Source: Nitrosospira briensis | Lineage (GTDB): Bacteria > Pseudomonadota > Gammaproteobacteria > Burkholderiales > Nitrosomonadaceae | Reading direction: 5' to 3' | Length of the DNA stretch: 64,000 bases | Assembly: GCF_900115125.1 (NCBI RefSeq) | Contig: NZ_FOVJ01000001.1 | Span: 591,852-655,851 of the forward strand | Part shown: positions 8,458 through 17,055 of the stretch, piece after piece | Layout: each line of letters begins with the position of its first letter | Numbering within the stretch: position 1 is the first letter of the stretch | Notes under the pieces: model-generated | Told to the model about the DNA's origin: nothing | Database searches by the model: none | What the model saw: the letters and a program-made list of their open reading frames with translations, nothing else | Translations under genes and position numbers: made by a program

Positions 8458-8811
8458 GTGCTCAAGTGGAATATAATGGCAGTTATGAACAATGTATACT
8501 CTGCTGTTGAGCCAACACGTGCCGAGATCGATTCACTGAATGGACCCGCTCTCCTGGAGTTCGGTGCTCCCTGGTGTGGCTATTGCCGAGCCGCGCAACC
8601 GCTGATTGCCTCGGCCTTGTCCGAACATCCACCCATACTCCATATCAAGGTCGAAGATGGCAAAGGACGTCCTCTTGGACGTTCCTTCAGGGTTACGCTC
8701 TGGCCGACCCTGATCTTCCTGAATCAGGGCAAGGAAATCGCCCGGCTGGTCCGGCCTGCCGATTCTGCGGCGATCAGCGAGGCTTTGGATAAATTAAGCA
8801 GATTGCCATGA
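8458..8811 (+). CDS. Thioredoxin-family protein with WCGYC active site
   Basis: The 117-residue protein has the thioredoxin fold order: ALLEFGAPWCGYCRAAQPLI with a CxxC redox pair, a central beta strand (HIKVEDGKG), and the cis-proline segment VTLWPTLIFLNQGKE. It likely reduces or exchanges disulfides in the cytoplasm, as no signal peptide is seen. WCGYC differs from the WCGPC of housekeeping thioredoxin, so the partner is unknown. The start is GTG 8458 (gaggtg about 9 bases upstream); ATG 8476 or 8485 are alternatives. It directly precedes the histidine kinase gene and may share its transcript. Confidence 0.8.
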   Translation: MLKWNIMAVMNNVYSAVEPTRAEIDSLNGPALLEFGAPWCGYCRAAQPLIASALSEHPPILHIKVEDGKGRPLGRSFRVTLWPTLIFLNQGKEIARLVRPADSAAISEALDKLSRLP

Positions 8812-8871
8812 TTGTTCGCATCCCGGGCTCGCCCCGCAAAACAGTATCTGCTCCGTAAATCCTGGAATTCT

Positions 8872-10428
8872 ATGAGCAATAGCACATCCTCCAATTCGAA
8901 TGCCGGCGTCTACCTGATCGATGCCGATACACTCAGATGCGAATACGCCAATAGAACTGCCCAGTTCGATCTGCAATACTCGATGGCTGAATTGCGGGAA
9001 CTGATGCCACGCGATGGAGAGCCTGCGTTTGTTACCGGGAGCCTGCTGCCATTGCTTGCTCCATTACTTGCGGATGAAGAACAGGAAATAGAGGGTGAAA
9101 CAAGCTTCAGGCGCAAGAACGGCGCTACTTTTCCGGTGTCGGTGCGCTTGCTTTTATGGCGAGGTCCGGACAAATCGTTGTTTATCATCATCGCCAGAGA
9201 GATCACCGGGGACATCAGGACTCTGCGGAAACGGGATGAGGAGCAACTGGAAGGGCGAACGGCTGCGACATCGACAGGGATTGGTGAAGCCCAGCCGTTG
9301 GCGATCGTGGCCAACTCACCCGGCATGGTATTTCAATATATACAGGGCGAGGACGGCGGGCATTTCATCCCGTTCATCAGCGATCAGTGTATCAATGTGC
9401 TCGGCATCGAAGTCGAGAGACTGAAGGCGGACCCCGCACTGCTAGTGGATCTTGTGCTGCCGGAAGACCGGGAGAGCTTGCGCAGCTCAAAGGCGCAGTC
9501 AGCGGCAAGTCTGGCAATTTGGAATTGGGAAGGCCGCTTGTGGATAGAGTCCTACGGTGACGTAAAGTGGGTGAGTCTGCGCGCCAGCCCCCGCCGGGAG
9601 AAGGGTGTAGGCGTGATCTGGGAAGGAATTATAATCAATGTCACGCAAAGCAGGCTTAGAGAAAAAGAACTCAAGGAATCCCACAAACGGCTCAAGGAAA
9701 TGTCAGCGCACGCCATGGCGGCAAGAGAACACGAGCGTATCCGCATCGCACAGGAGATCCACGATGACCTGGGGGGCAATCTCACAGCCATCAAGATCGA
9801 TCTCGACTGGCTTGCCCGCCATATTGGCAGCGGTGGCGATAATCTCCCCCTGTTGGCAAAAGTCCGTACTGTCTCCCAGATGGTGGACCGTACCATGCAT
9901 TCAATCCAGCGCATTTCACGTGACCTGCGTCCTGGAATAATGGATTTCGGCATCGTCGCCGCTATCGAATGGGAGGCAAAGGAATTCGGCAAGCGGCTAG
10001 GCGTCCCGTGCGAGGTGGAATGCTCTCAGCAGGATATTGACCTGGAGCCCGATATGGCAGTTGCCGTATTTCGCATTTTTCAGGAGGCTCTCACCAATAT
10101 TACGAAGCATGCGCGGGCCTCCCGTGTTTGGGTTCGGCTGGAGATGACATCAAGACTGAATCAGAAGCAGGGAGTGAATCAGAAGCAACTGGAGATGGAG
10201 GTACGGGACAACGGCTGTGGGATCAGCCTGACAGATCTCAGGAAACTTGATTCATTCGGGATTCGCGGCATGGTCGAGCGCGCAAGCTTTCTCGATGGAA
10301 AACTGACTGTCAGCCGAGGGCAGGAGGGCACGCTGGGAACAACCGTGCATCTGGCCATTCCGCTTGTGCCGGTACCCGAGCCAGACATTGTGCGATCGGT
10401 CATGGAATTGAAGGCGCCGCGGTCATGA
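8872..10428 (+). CDS. Soluble PAS-domain sensor histidine kinase, NarL/DegS (HisKA_3) type
   Basis: A two-component sensor with no membrane segment, so it should sense a cytoplasmic signal. Residues about 1-125 and 145-270 look like two PAS-type sensory domains (for example FRRKNGATFPVSVRLLLW). A short coiled stretch leads to the HisKA_3 dimer helix with RIAQEIHDDLGGNLTAIK, where His297 is the predicted phosphoacceptor. The ATPase domain has FRIFQEALTNITKHA (near 402-416), DNGCGIS (near 446) and FGIRGMVERA. The start at ATG 8872 is preferred; the frame stays open to a TTG at 8812. Its stop overlaps the response regulator start as ATGA, so the pair is coupled. Confidence 0.9.
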   Translation: MSNSTSSNSNAGVYLIDADTLRCEYANRTAQFDLQYSMAELRELMPRDGEPAFVTGSLLPLLAPLLADEEQEIEGETSFRRKNGATFPVSVRLLLWRGPDKSLFIIIAREITGDIRTLRKRDEEQLEGRTAATSTGIGEAQPLAIVANSPGMVFQYIQGEDGGHFIPFISDQCINVLGIEVERLKADPALLVDLVLPEDRESLRSSKAQSAASLAIWNWEGRLWIESYGDVKWVSLRASPRREKGVGVIWEGIIINVTQSRLREKELKESHKRLKEMSAHAMAAREHERIRIAQEIHDDLGGNLTAIKIDLDWLARHIGSGGDNLPLLAKVRTVSQMVDRTMHSIQRISRDLRPGIMDFGIVAAIEWEAKEFGKRLGVPCEVECSQQDIDLEPDMAVAVFRIFQEALTNITKHARASRVWVRLEMTSRLNQKQGVNQKQLEMEVRDNGCGISLTDLRKLDSFGIRGMVERASFLDGKLTVSRGQEGTLGTTVHLAIPLVPVPEPDIVRSVMELKAPRS

Positions 10429-11051
10429 ATGTTCTGATCGTGGACGACCACGCCATCGTCCGCCAGGGTTTGCGTCAAATTTTGCTGGAAAGCGGTAAGG
10501 TCATGCAGATCGGGGAAGCTGGGTGCGGTGGCGAGGCGATGCGGCAGATACGCGAGGCTGAGTGGAACGTCGTCGTGCTGGATATCTCCCTGCCGGACCG
10601 CAACGGCATCGAGATCCTGAAGCAGATCAAGAAAGAATGCCCGAAAATTTTCGTTCTCATGCTCAGCATGCATGAAGAGGGCCTGTACGCAATTCGGGCG
10701 TTGAAGGCTGGCGCATCCGGTTATCTCACCAAGCAAAGCGCGCCGAGCGAACTGATGGCGGCGATCCAGCAAATTTCGAGGGGGCGCAAGTATCTTACGA
10801 CGACGTTGGCTGAAGCGATGGCCGACAATCTTGGTGCTGGTCATGACTGTCCGCTTCACGAAACGTTATCCGATCGCGAATACCAGACCCTGCGCCTGAT
10901 TGCCTCGGGCAAAAGCCTGACAGATGCGGCTGAGGAAATGTGTCTGTCGGTCAAGACTGTCAGCGTCTACCGAAGCCGATTGCTGGAAAAAATGAAACTC
11001 AAGAACAACGCTGAATTGACCCACTACGCCATCAGGAACGGTCTGGTCTGA
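10425..11051 (+). CDS. NarL/FixJ-family response regulator
   Basis: A 208-residue DNA-binding response regulator. The receiver domain (1-120) has the acidic pair Asp7-Asp8, phosphoacceptor Asp53 in VVLDISLP, Ser81 and Lys103 in GYLTKQS. The C-terminus carries a LuxR-type helix-turn-helix (LSDREYQTLRLIASGKSLTD, then VKTVSVYRSRLLEKM). It is the partner of the histidine kinase it overlaps. Its position between flgLK and fliC suggests, but does not prove, a role in flagellar or chemotactic gene control. No obvious intrinsic terminator follows at once. Confidence 0.93.
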   Translation: MNVLIVDDHAIVRQGLRQILLESGKVMQIGEAGCGGEAMRQIREAEWNVVVLDISLPDRNGIEILKQIKKECPKIFVLMLSMHEEGLYAIRALKAGASGYLTKQSAPSELMAAIQQISRGRKYLTTTLAEAMADNLGAGHDCPLHETLSDREYQTLRLIASGKSLTDAAEEMCLSVKTVSVYRSRLLEKMKLKNNAELTHYAIRNGLV

Positions 11052-11098
11052 TTCTGCTTGTCAGGGGAAATACCAGGATTTCGATCATTCCCTTTAGT

Positions 11099-11134
11099 CC
11101 CTGCAGTAGCCCCTGTAGTAGCCCCTGTAGTAGC
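11099..11134. repeat. Three-copy 12-bp tandem repeat
   Basis: Consecutive units ccctgcagtagc, ccctgtagtagc and ccctgtagtagc, with a partial fourth unit (ccccga). The unit is a multiple of three, so on the minus strand it reads as a short repeating peptide, but no ribosome site supports coding. It is a likely site of slippage, 48 bases after the response regulator stop. Confidence 0.85.
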
Positions 11135-11410
11135 CCCCGAGCTCCAATCCACTCTGACGGTAGCGTATTTATCCTGCCCTGGGGCGCGTGTGCGCCGATA
11201 TATATACTGCCTGCTCATGATCAACAGGTGTCGGCACATTCTTGTTATCGCGTCGACAACCCCTCGTCTCGTTTCAATAGCTTCTGGAGCAAATCGGGAA
11301 ATACGGCGCGAATTGCTATTTAATCGTCAAATTGCATAGCCTGCTGCTCCCTTATCATTCTCCCCATGATTATTGCTCATTTAGTAGCGACTACGGACGG
11401 CGTAGCGGCA

Positions 11411-11431
11411 TGAGGAAACACGCTTTCCTCA
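11411..11431. repeat. 8-bp perfect stem-loop upstream of fliC
   Basis: tgaggaaa at 11411-11418 pairs with tttcctca at 11424-11431 around a 5-base loop. No T-run follows, so terminator function is doubtful. It could be a regulator-binding dyad in the fliC upstream region. Confidence 0.5.
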
Positions 11432-11539
11432 TTGCTCAAGGAGGCTGCCTTCCGCCTGGTAGCCCAACCTTGAATCTTGCGCCTCCTGCGACATGAAGGA
11501 GGCCCGAAGGCATTGCGCAAAAAAACCTGACTAGCCTGT

Positions 11540-11566
11540 TAAATGTTTCTCCTGAGCCTCCGTTAA
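11540..11566 (+). promoter_or_regulatory. Sigma-28 (FliA) type promoter for fliC
   Basis: TAAA at 11540-11543 (extended TAAATGTT), a 15-base spacer, then TCCGTTAA at 11559-11566. The -10 matches GCCGATAA at 6 of 8 positions and shares CCGTTAA with the flgK promoter at 4061-4068. The predicted leader before the ATG at 11662 is about 85-90 bases. Confidence 0.75.
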
Positions 11567-11661
11567 TAAGCATAACAGCGGTTGATCAGTCTCGGATATC
11601 GGGACGAGCCGAAGTTAACGCTGTGAGGCGTATCCCATAAAACTTAGTCAAGGAGATTTAC

Positions 11662-12828
11662 ATGGCTGCAATTATCAACACCAACGTGATTGCGTTGAAT
11701 GCGCAACGCAATCTTAACAGCTCACAGAACGCGCTTGCTACCACACTGCAACGCCTGTCCTCCGGCCTGCGCATCAACAGCGCCAAGGACGATGCCGCAG
11801 GGTTGGCTATTTCGGAACGCATGACTTCGCAGATTCGTGGCCTGAACCAGGCGGTCCGCAATGCCAACGACGGTATTTCCATGTCGCAGACAGCCGAAGG
11901 CGCGCTGGGAGAAATCGGCAACAATCTGCAACGTATCCGGGAGTTGGCCGTGCAATCGCGTAATGCGAGCAATAGCGTAAGCGACCGTACCGCACTCAAC
12001 AATGAAGTTCAGCAGATCAAGGCAGAAATCGACCGCGTGGCTTCGACGACCGCTTTCAACGGCATCAAGCTGATCGATGGCAGTTTTACCAATCAGGCAT
12101 TCCAGGTCGGCGCCAACGTCGGCGAAACCATCAACATCACCAGCCTGGCCAATGCGCAGAGCGCGTCCCTGGGCACCACCACCACCTACACAAGCAGCGT
12201 GACCGGCGTTGCCCCCTCAGCCTTCACAGCGACAACGGACGACATCGCGGCGGGTGACCTTACAATCAATGGCGTGGACGTGGGCGCCATAGCCGCCGCT
12301 GGCACGGCTCCCCTTCAGGGGGCAGCAGTCGCAGCGGCAATCAACCTGGTGACAAGTACATCGGGCGTTACCGCTGCAGCCGATGCGGCTGGCCTGGTGA
12401 CGTTGACCAGCACTTCCAGCGCCGGCATTACCGTGGCCTTCAGTGGGGCGGCCAACACGGCGCGAACCGGCCTGACCGCCGCCACGACCGCGGCAACAGT
12501 AGGCAGTACCGTCGGTTTCGCATCGTTGGCCATCGACACTACGGCTGGCGCCGACTCTGCAATTGCTTCGATGGATTCCGCGTTGAGTGCGCTTAATGCG
12601 GCACGGGCCGACCTGGGCGCATATCAGAACCGCTTTTCCTCCGCGGTTTCGAACCTGCAAACCACTGCAGAGAATCTGTCCGCCTCCCGCAGCCGTATCG
12701 TGGACACCGATTTCGCCGCTGAAACGGTCGTCCTCTCCAGGAACCAGGTGCTGCAACAAGCTGGAACGGCAATGCTGGCTCAGGCTAATGCACTGCCCCA
12801 AAGCGTGTTGTCATTGCTGAGAGGTTAA
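11662..12828 (+). CDS. fliC: Flagellin FliC
   Basis: The filament subunit, 388 residues, exported through the flagellar type III apparatus. The conserved N-terminal D0/D1 region is present (AAIINTNVIALNAQRNL, then LSSGLRINSAKDDAAGLAIS, residues 1-140), as is the C-terminal D1/D0 region (QNRFSSAVSNLQTTAENLSA, RSRIVDTDFAAET, ending QSVLSLLRG). The centre (about 145-300) is a variable Ala/Thr/Ser-rich surface domain. An excellent ribosome site (aaggagatttac) precedes the ATG. It has its own sigma-28-type promoter and an intrinsic terminator at 12852-12889, so it is probably a single-gene transcript. It is the only flagellin gene in the window. Confidence 0.98.
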   Translation: MAAIINTNVIALNAQRNLNSSQNALATTLQRLSSGLRINSAKDDAAGLAISERMTSQIRGLNQAVRNANDGISMSQTAEGALGEIGNNLQRIRELAVQSRNASNSVSDRTALNNEVQQIKAEIDRVASTTAFNGIKLIDGSFTNQAFQVGANVGETINITSLANAQSASLGTTTTYTSSVTGVAPSAFTATTDDIAAGDLTINGVDVGAIAAAGTAPLQGAAVAAAINLVTSTSGVTAAADAAGLVTLTSTSSAGITVAFSGAANTARTGLTAATTAATVGSTVGFASLAIDTTAGADSAIASMDSALSALNAARADLGAYQNRFSSAVSNLQTTAENLSASRSRIVDTDFAAETVVLSRNQVLQQAGTAMLAQANALPQSVLSLLRG

Positions 12829-12851
12829 TCGGGTTATTTGGTTGGGCGTCA

Positions 12852-12889
12852 GGAAATCCGGGGCAGTGTCTTGGCCCCGGATTCCTTTT
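12852..12889 (+). terminator. Rho-independent terminator after fliC
   Basis: The stem ggaaatccggggc (12852-12864) pairs with gccccggattcc (12874-12885), with one bulged A and a 9-base loop. A T-run follows directly (tttta). It lies 24 bases after the flagellin stop codon. Confidence 0.85.
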
Positions 12890-13052
12890 ACTGAAACTCA
12901 TGAGGGGTTTTAACAAGTGCGAGTCAGACGCAGCCTGAACCGCACGGTATCCGGCAACCGCATGGACCCCCACAATCGCGCCAATCAATACGTATCCATT
13001 GCATTTCAGGTCGTAATGGATAGTAAAACGTAATGGCAGCCAGGAGATAAGC

Positions 13053-15068
13053 GTGGGTATTACAGCATCAGGTCTGGGCTCGAGCCTTGACGTCAATGGC
13101 ATCGTCAGCCAGTTAATGGCAGTTGAGCGGCAACCGCTCGCGCTGCTGGATCGTCGTGAATCAGATTACAAGGCAAAGCTATCCGCGTATGGGACACTAA
13201 AAGGCGCGTTGTCCGCATTTCAATCCACAATGCAGGGGCTTGCGGACCCGGCCAAGTTCCAGGCTGTAAAGGCCAGTTCAGGAGACAATTCGATATTTAC
13301 CGCCACTGCCGGCACAAATGGCAAGGCGGTACCGGGCAGCTACTCGGTGGAAGTGCAACAGTTGGCGCAACAGCAAAAAGTCCATTCAGAGGGTTTTGCG
13401 GAAATCAACAGCATGGTCGGTAGCGGCACCTTGACCTTCCAGTACGGTAATTATGATAGCGGTGTGAACGCTTTTACCCTGAATAGCGAAAAATCCGTGG
13501 AAACAGTAACAATCGACCCATCCAACAATACGCTTTCTGGCGTGCGTGACGCGATCAACGCGGCCAATATCGGCATTAGCGCGACTATCATCAACGACGG
13601 CAGCAGTAATCGGCTGGTATTGAGCTCAAAGGATGCGGGTGCCTCAAACAGCATCAAGATCACGGCGAGTGATGACGATGGCGCCAACCTGGATACCAGT
13701 GGCTTATCCCGCCTTGCTTTCGACCCGGCCGCTGCGGCTGGTGCGGGAAAGAATCTGACCCAGGCCCAGGCGGCTCAGGACGCCAAGCTCCAGATCGATG
13801 GAATCGCCATCAGCAAGAGCTCGAATACGATTACCGACGCGATCGAGGGCGTGACACTCAATCTGCTTAAAAGCAACATCGGCAGTCCGGCCTCACTTGA
13901 GGTGGCGCGCGATAGCGCGGGTATCAAGGCGTCAGTGGAAGCATTCGTCAAATCGTACAATACCGTCAACCAGACGCTCGCAGATCTCAGTTCCTACAAC
14001 ACGGCGGCCAACAGCGGTGGGGTACTGCAGGGCGATTCGGCAGCGCTTTCAATCCAGCGATGGCTACGCGCCACGGTATCAGCCTCAGTGGGAAACCCGA
14101 GTGGCACCCTTACTTCGTTATCTCAAATTGGTGTCGCCTTTCAGAAAGATGGCAGTCTGGCACTGGACGCAGCCAAACTGCAAACCGCAACTGATGCCGG
14201 TCTTGACCGTATCGCAAGCCTCTTCGCTGCGCGCGGCAAGCCCGCGGACAGCCTGATTGCTTATGAGGGCGCGAGCACCCGGACTGCCGCCGGAAATTAT
14301 GCAATAGAGATCACCCGGCTGGCTGCCATGGGCAGCCTCACGGGTAGCCAACCGGCAGGGCTGACCATTACCGCGGGTGTCAATGATCAATTGAATGTCA
14401 CGATTGATGGCGTTGCAGCCAGCATTACGCTGGCTGCCGGGATTTATGCATCGGCCGATGCGCTGGCTGCCGAAGTGCACAGCAAGTTGAACGGGGCTGC
14501 CAACCTGACAACGGCAGGCATCTCTGCTGTCGTTTCGCAGTCGGCCGGCGTGATAAGTATTACATCCTCGCGTTACGGCTCTGCCTCCAGCGTGACCGTA
14601 CCCGGCGGCAATGGGGCTGCGGATCTGCTGGGTGCGAGTCCAACGGCAACGCCGGGAACAGATGTTGCTGGCACCATTAATGGCGTAGCCGCGATGGGGA
14701 CAGGCCAGTTACTAACGGCTGTGGAAGGGGAGGCCGCAGAGGGCTTGCGCCTCATCATAAACGGTGGCCCGCTGGGCGCGCGAGGTGTGGTTGATTTCTC
14801 TCGCGGTTACGCCGACAGGCTGAACAAGCTGGCGGAAGATCTGCTGGCGAATGACGGAATCATTGCCACCCGCCTTGATGGAATCAACGCCAGCATCAAG
14901 GATATCGATCGCCGCCAGGAAGATTTTATCAAGCGCCTTGACATGACCGAAGCGCGCTACCGCGCGCAGTTCACTGCGCTGGACGTGATGCTTAGCAGCC
15001 TGAACCAGACCAGTCAGTTTCTCCAGCAGCAACTGGCAGCCTTACCGAAGAATAATTCAGATTCCTGA
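13053..15068 (+). CDS. fliD: Filament cap protein FliD (HAP2)
   Basis: FliD forms the cap under which flagellin folds at the filament tip. The 671-residue product begins with the family signature (GITASGLGSSLDVNGIVSQL, then MAVERQPLALLDRRE) and ends in a coiled-coil region (RRQEDFIKRLDMTEARYRAQ, then FTALDVMLSSLNQTSQFLQQ), as FliD proteins do. It is longer than E. coli FliD (about 468) owing to expanded surface domains. The start is GTG 13053, set by aggag about 7 bases upstream and by conservation of GITASGLG; no in-frame ATG fits. fliS follows after a 31-base gap. Confidence 0.96.
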   Translation: MGITASGLGSSLDVNGIVSQLMAVERQPLALLDRRESDYKAKLSAYGTLKGALSAFQSTMQGLADPAKFQAVKASSGDNSIFTATAGTNGKAVPGSYSVEVQQLAQQQKVHSEGFAEINSMVGSGTLTFQYGNYDSGVNAFTLNSEKSVETVTIDPSNNTLSGVRDAINAANIGISATIINDGSSNRLVLSSKDAGASNSIKITASDDDGANLDTSGLSRLAFDPAAAAGAGKNLTQAQAAQDAKLQIDGIAISKSSNTITDAIEGVTLNLLKSNIGSPASLEVARDSAGIKASVEAFVKSYNTVNQTLADLSSYNTAANSGGVLQGDSAALSIQRWLRATVSASVGNPSGTLTSLSQIGVAFQKDGSLALDAAKLQTATDAGLDRIASLFAARGKPADSLIAYEGASTRTAAGNYAIEITRLAAMGSLTGSQPAGLTITAGVNDQLNVTIDGVAASITLAAGIYASADALAAEVHSKLNGAANLTTAGISAVVSQSAGVISITSSRYGSASSVTVPGGNGAADLLGASPTATPGTDVAGTINGVAAMGTGQLLTAVEGEAAEGLRLIINGGPLGARGVVDFSRGYADRLNKLAEDLLANDGIIATRLDGINASIKDIDRRQEDFIKRLDMTEARYRAQFTALDVMLSSLNQTSQFLQQQLAALPKNNSDS

Positions 15069-15099
15069 ACGAAGGGTAGTCCCTGAAGGAGCAGTCACA

Positions 15100-15567
15100 A
15101 TGTATACAACATCACGCAACGGCGTAAACGCCTACGCCCGCGTTGGCCTTGAAACCGGCGTTATCGCAGCCAGCCCGCACAAACTCATCCTGATGCTGTT
15201 CGAGGGTGCCCAGGTGGCGCTGTCTTCCGCCCTTGCCCATATGAGGAGCGGCGAGATCAAGGCCAAGGGAGAAGCCGTTTCCAGGGCCATTGCTATCATC
15301 AACTCCGGCCTGCAAGCCAGCCTGGACATCAAGGCTGGCGGCGAACTGGCACAGCAGTTGAATGCCCTCTACGATTACATGGGCCACCGCCTGTTATTGG
15401 CCAATTTGCACAACAAACCGGAATATATCGAAGAAGTTGCTCGCCTGCTAGGTGAATTGGGGGAAGCGTGGGAAGCGATTGGCAAATCCTCGCCAGCTAA
15501 TGGGGATTCCGGTTCCTCATCCTCCCCGGCTCCCGTTCTCGCTGTCAACGGTTTGGGAAAAGCGTGA
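15100..15567 (+). CDS. fliS: Flagellin export chaperone FliS
   Basis: FliS binds the flagellin C-terminus in the cytoplasm and stops premature polymerisation. It is 155 residues, with the family core NAYARVGLETGVIAASPHKLILMLFEGAQVAL split by helices, and the conserved AIAIINSGLQASLD and QLNALYDYMGHRLLLANLHN. A Ser/Pro/Ala-rich tail of about 20 residues extends past the usual length (about 136). Ribosome site gaaggag precedes the ATG. Its stop overlaps the start of the next gene (GTGA), indicating translational coupling. Confidence 0.96.
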   Translation: MYTTSRNGVNAYARVGLETGVIAASPHKLILMLFEGAQVALSSALAHMRSGEIKAKGEAVSRAIAIINSGLQASLDIKAGGELAQQLNALYDYMGHRLLLANLHNKPEYIEEVARLLGELGEAWEAIGKSSPANGDSGSSSSPAPVLAVNGLGKA

Positions 15568-15902
15568 ATACGATGAGCAGTGCGGAAGTCCTTGCGGCGT
15601 TTCAGTCCATTTCCAGTTTTACCGGTGAGATGAAGGAAGCAGCCCGAGCCGGCGAATGGGATAGATTGGCGGTGCTTGAGCGGTGTTGCGCCGGCGTGGT
15701 AGCGCAACTCAAGGCTGTGCCCCCTGTGAGGCTCACGGCTCGCATGCAGCGTCAGAAAGTCGAGCTGATTCGCAAAATTCTGGCCGATGATGCAGAAATA
15801 CGCGTTTACACGGAACCCTGGTTGAAGCACGTGCAGACTTTGCTTGGCAACGCCGGAATGGCCCGTCGAGTGCACCGGGCCTATGATAACACGGGCAGGT
15901 AA
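15564..15902 (+). CDS. fliT: FliT-like flagellar chaperone
   Basis: A small helical protein (112 residues from GTG 15564; ATG 15573 is an alternative) right after fliS, the standard place of fliT. Features are consistent with FliT: four predicted helices, the segment AAFQSISSFTGEMKEAARAG followed by EWDRLAVLERCCAGVV, and LIRKILADDAEIRVYTEPWL near the C-terminus. FliT usually chaperones FliD and in enterics also restrains FlhDC. Sequence similarity in this family is weak, so the call leans on size and position. Confidence 0.75.
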   Translation: MNTMSSAEVLAAFQSISSFTGEMKEAARAGEWDRLAVLERCCAGVVAQLKAVPPVRLTARMQRQKVELIRKILADDAEIRVYTEPWLKHVQTLLGNAGMARRVHRAYDNTGR

Positions 15903-15987
15903 TCATCCGGGCACAGGGCGGACAGTACGGGGAATAATGCAACGGATAGTGCAACAGCATAGTATATAACTCGTAAAAATATCGAAA

Positions 15988-17055
15988 ATGGCTGCACTCA
16001 ACGCGCTCAATGCGATAGTTTCCGCCCGCCCGAGCGGTTCATCCGCCCACCGGCAGGCGAGTTACGCCTTTCTGACGGCACTCCAGCCAGGTCAGCAATT
16101 ACGGGCAAGAGTGCAAGCTGGTTTTTCCAACGGGGAGTTTTCCGTGGCGCTGGATACACCGGATATGGCGGAGAACCCGCTAATGCACATGAAGCTGCCC
16201 ACCGGAACGCGACCCGGCGATGCGCTGAACCTGATTTTCGTCTCCCGGCATCCACGGCCTGCATTCATGCTCATGACCAGTACTTCGTCCCCCACGGCAA
16301 TTTCCGTTCCGCTGAGCGAAACAGGTCGCTTCATCAGTGGCTTGCTAGGACATTCGGCCTTCCCGAACAGCCGGGCCACGTTGTCCGGGACAATTCCTTT
16401 GCTTTCAGCGCCACCGGCAGACGGTGTTCAACTGGCTCGAAATCTGGCCGGCGCGTTAGGTTTTAGCGGTTTGTTTTATGAATCTCATCAGGCACAGTGG
16501 GTAGCCGGTTCCAGGCTGCTGGGAGATTTGCTGCTTGAGCCACAAGCGCCCCTGTCCGGGCTGCGTCCACGCCTGGCTGATACGAATGCCCAGGCGAGTG
16601 GGTCCAATACGCCAGGGATGAGGCGTGATATTGCCACCGATGGCCATGCACCGGTTCATCCCGACGCCCTCGATTTGGTGCGGCAGCAATTGGATGTTTT
16701 CGAGACACGGCAGATAAGCTGGCAAGGTTTGGCGTGGCCCGGACAGCCCATTGAATGGGAGGTGGCCGAGGAAAAGCGCTCGGCGCCCGCTGAATCCGAC
16801 GAGCCCGATGAATCAGGCCAGGCCCAGGCAGCCTGGCAAACCCGCTTGAACCTGGCCCTGCCTAATCTGGGGCAAATCTCCGCCAGCCTGCGGCTCGACG
16901 CTCATGGAGTGGAAGTGCGGTTAATCGCGGAGGAGCCTGTCACGGCGTTCATGTTGCGCGCCGGTGCAGCGCCGCTGGTGAGCGGATTGGAATCCGCAGG
17001 CATAAAGCTGCTGGGGATAGGAGTGGATCTGGATGAAGAAGACGGAGCGAAATAA
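15988..17055 (+). CDS. FliK-like hook-length-control domain protein (YlqG-type)
   Basis: 355 residues. The C-terminal third (about 270-350) resembles the FliK C-terminal domain: NLALPNLGQISASLRLDAHG, then VEVRLIAEEPVTAFMLRAGA, and a final SAGIKLLGIGVDLDEE. The N-terminal part is Pro/Ser-rich and not conserved. A second, canonical fliK lies at 23500-24909, so this is a paralogue. It overlaps a gene for a stand-alone FlhB C-terminal domain by 23 bases, the same pairing as Bacillus ylqG-ylqH. An export-gate accessory role is inferred. No strong ribosome site precedes the ATG at 15988. Confidence 0.7.
   Translation: MAALNALNAIVSARPSGSSAHRQASYAFLTALQPGQQLRARVQAGFSNGEFSVALDTPDMAENPLMHMKLPTGTRPGDALNLIFVSRHPRPAFMLMTSTSSPTAISVPLSETGRFISGLLGHSAFPNSRATLSGTIPLLSAPPADGVQLARNLAGALGFSGLFYESHQAQWVAGSRLLGDLLLEPQAPLSGLRPRLADTNAQASGSNTPGMRRDIATDGHAPVHPDALDLVRQQLDVFETRQISWQGLAWPGQPIEWEVAEEKRSAPAESDEPDESGQAQAAWQTRLNLALPNLGQISASLRLDAHGVEVRLIAEEPVTAFMLRAGAAPLVSGLESAGIKLLGIGVDLDEEDGAK

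Larger units (their letters stand above)
11052..11661. other. 610-bp regulatory region upstream of fliC
   Basis: No gene is supported here. It contains a 12-bp tandem repeat (11099-11134), a small perfect hairpin (11411-11431) and the sigma-28-type promoter (11540-11566), each listed separately. Short open frames in it arise from the repeat. Confidence 0.7.

Noticed and set aside
13024-13050. Sigma-28-like TAAA-N15-GGAGATAA before fliD
   Set aside because: The -10 part is the fliD ribosome site and transcription would start inside the gene; match probably due to the Shine-Dalgarno sequence.
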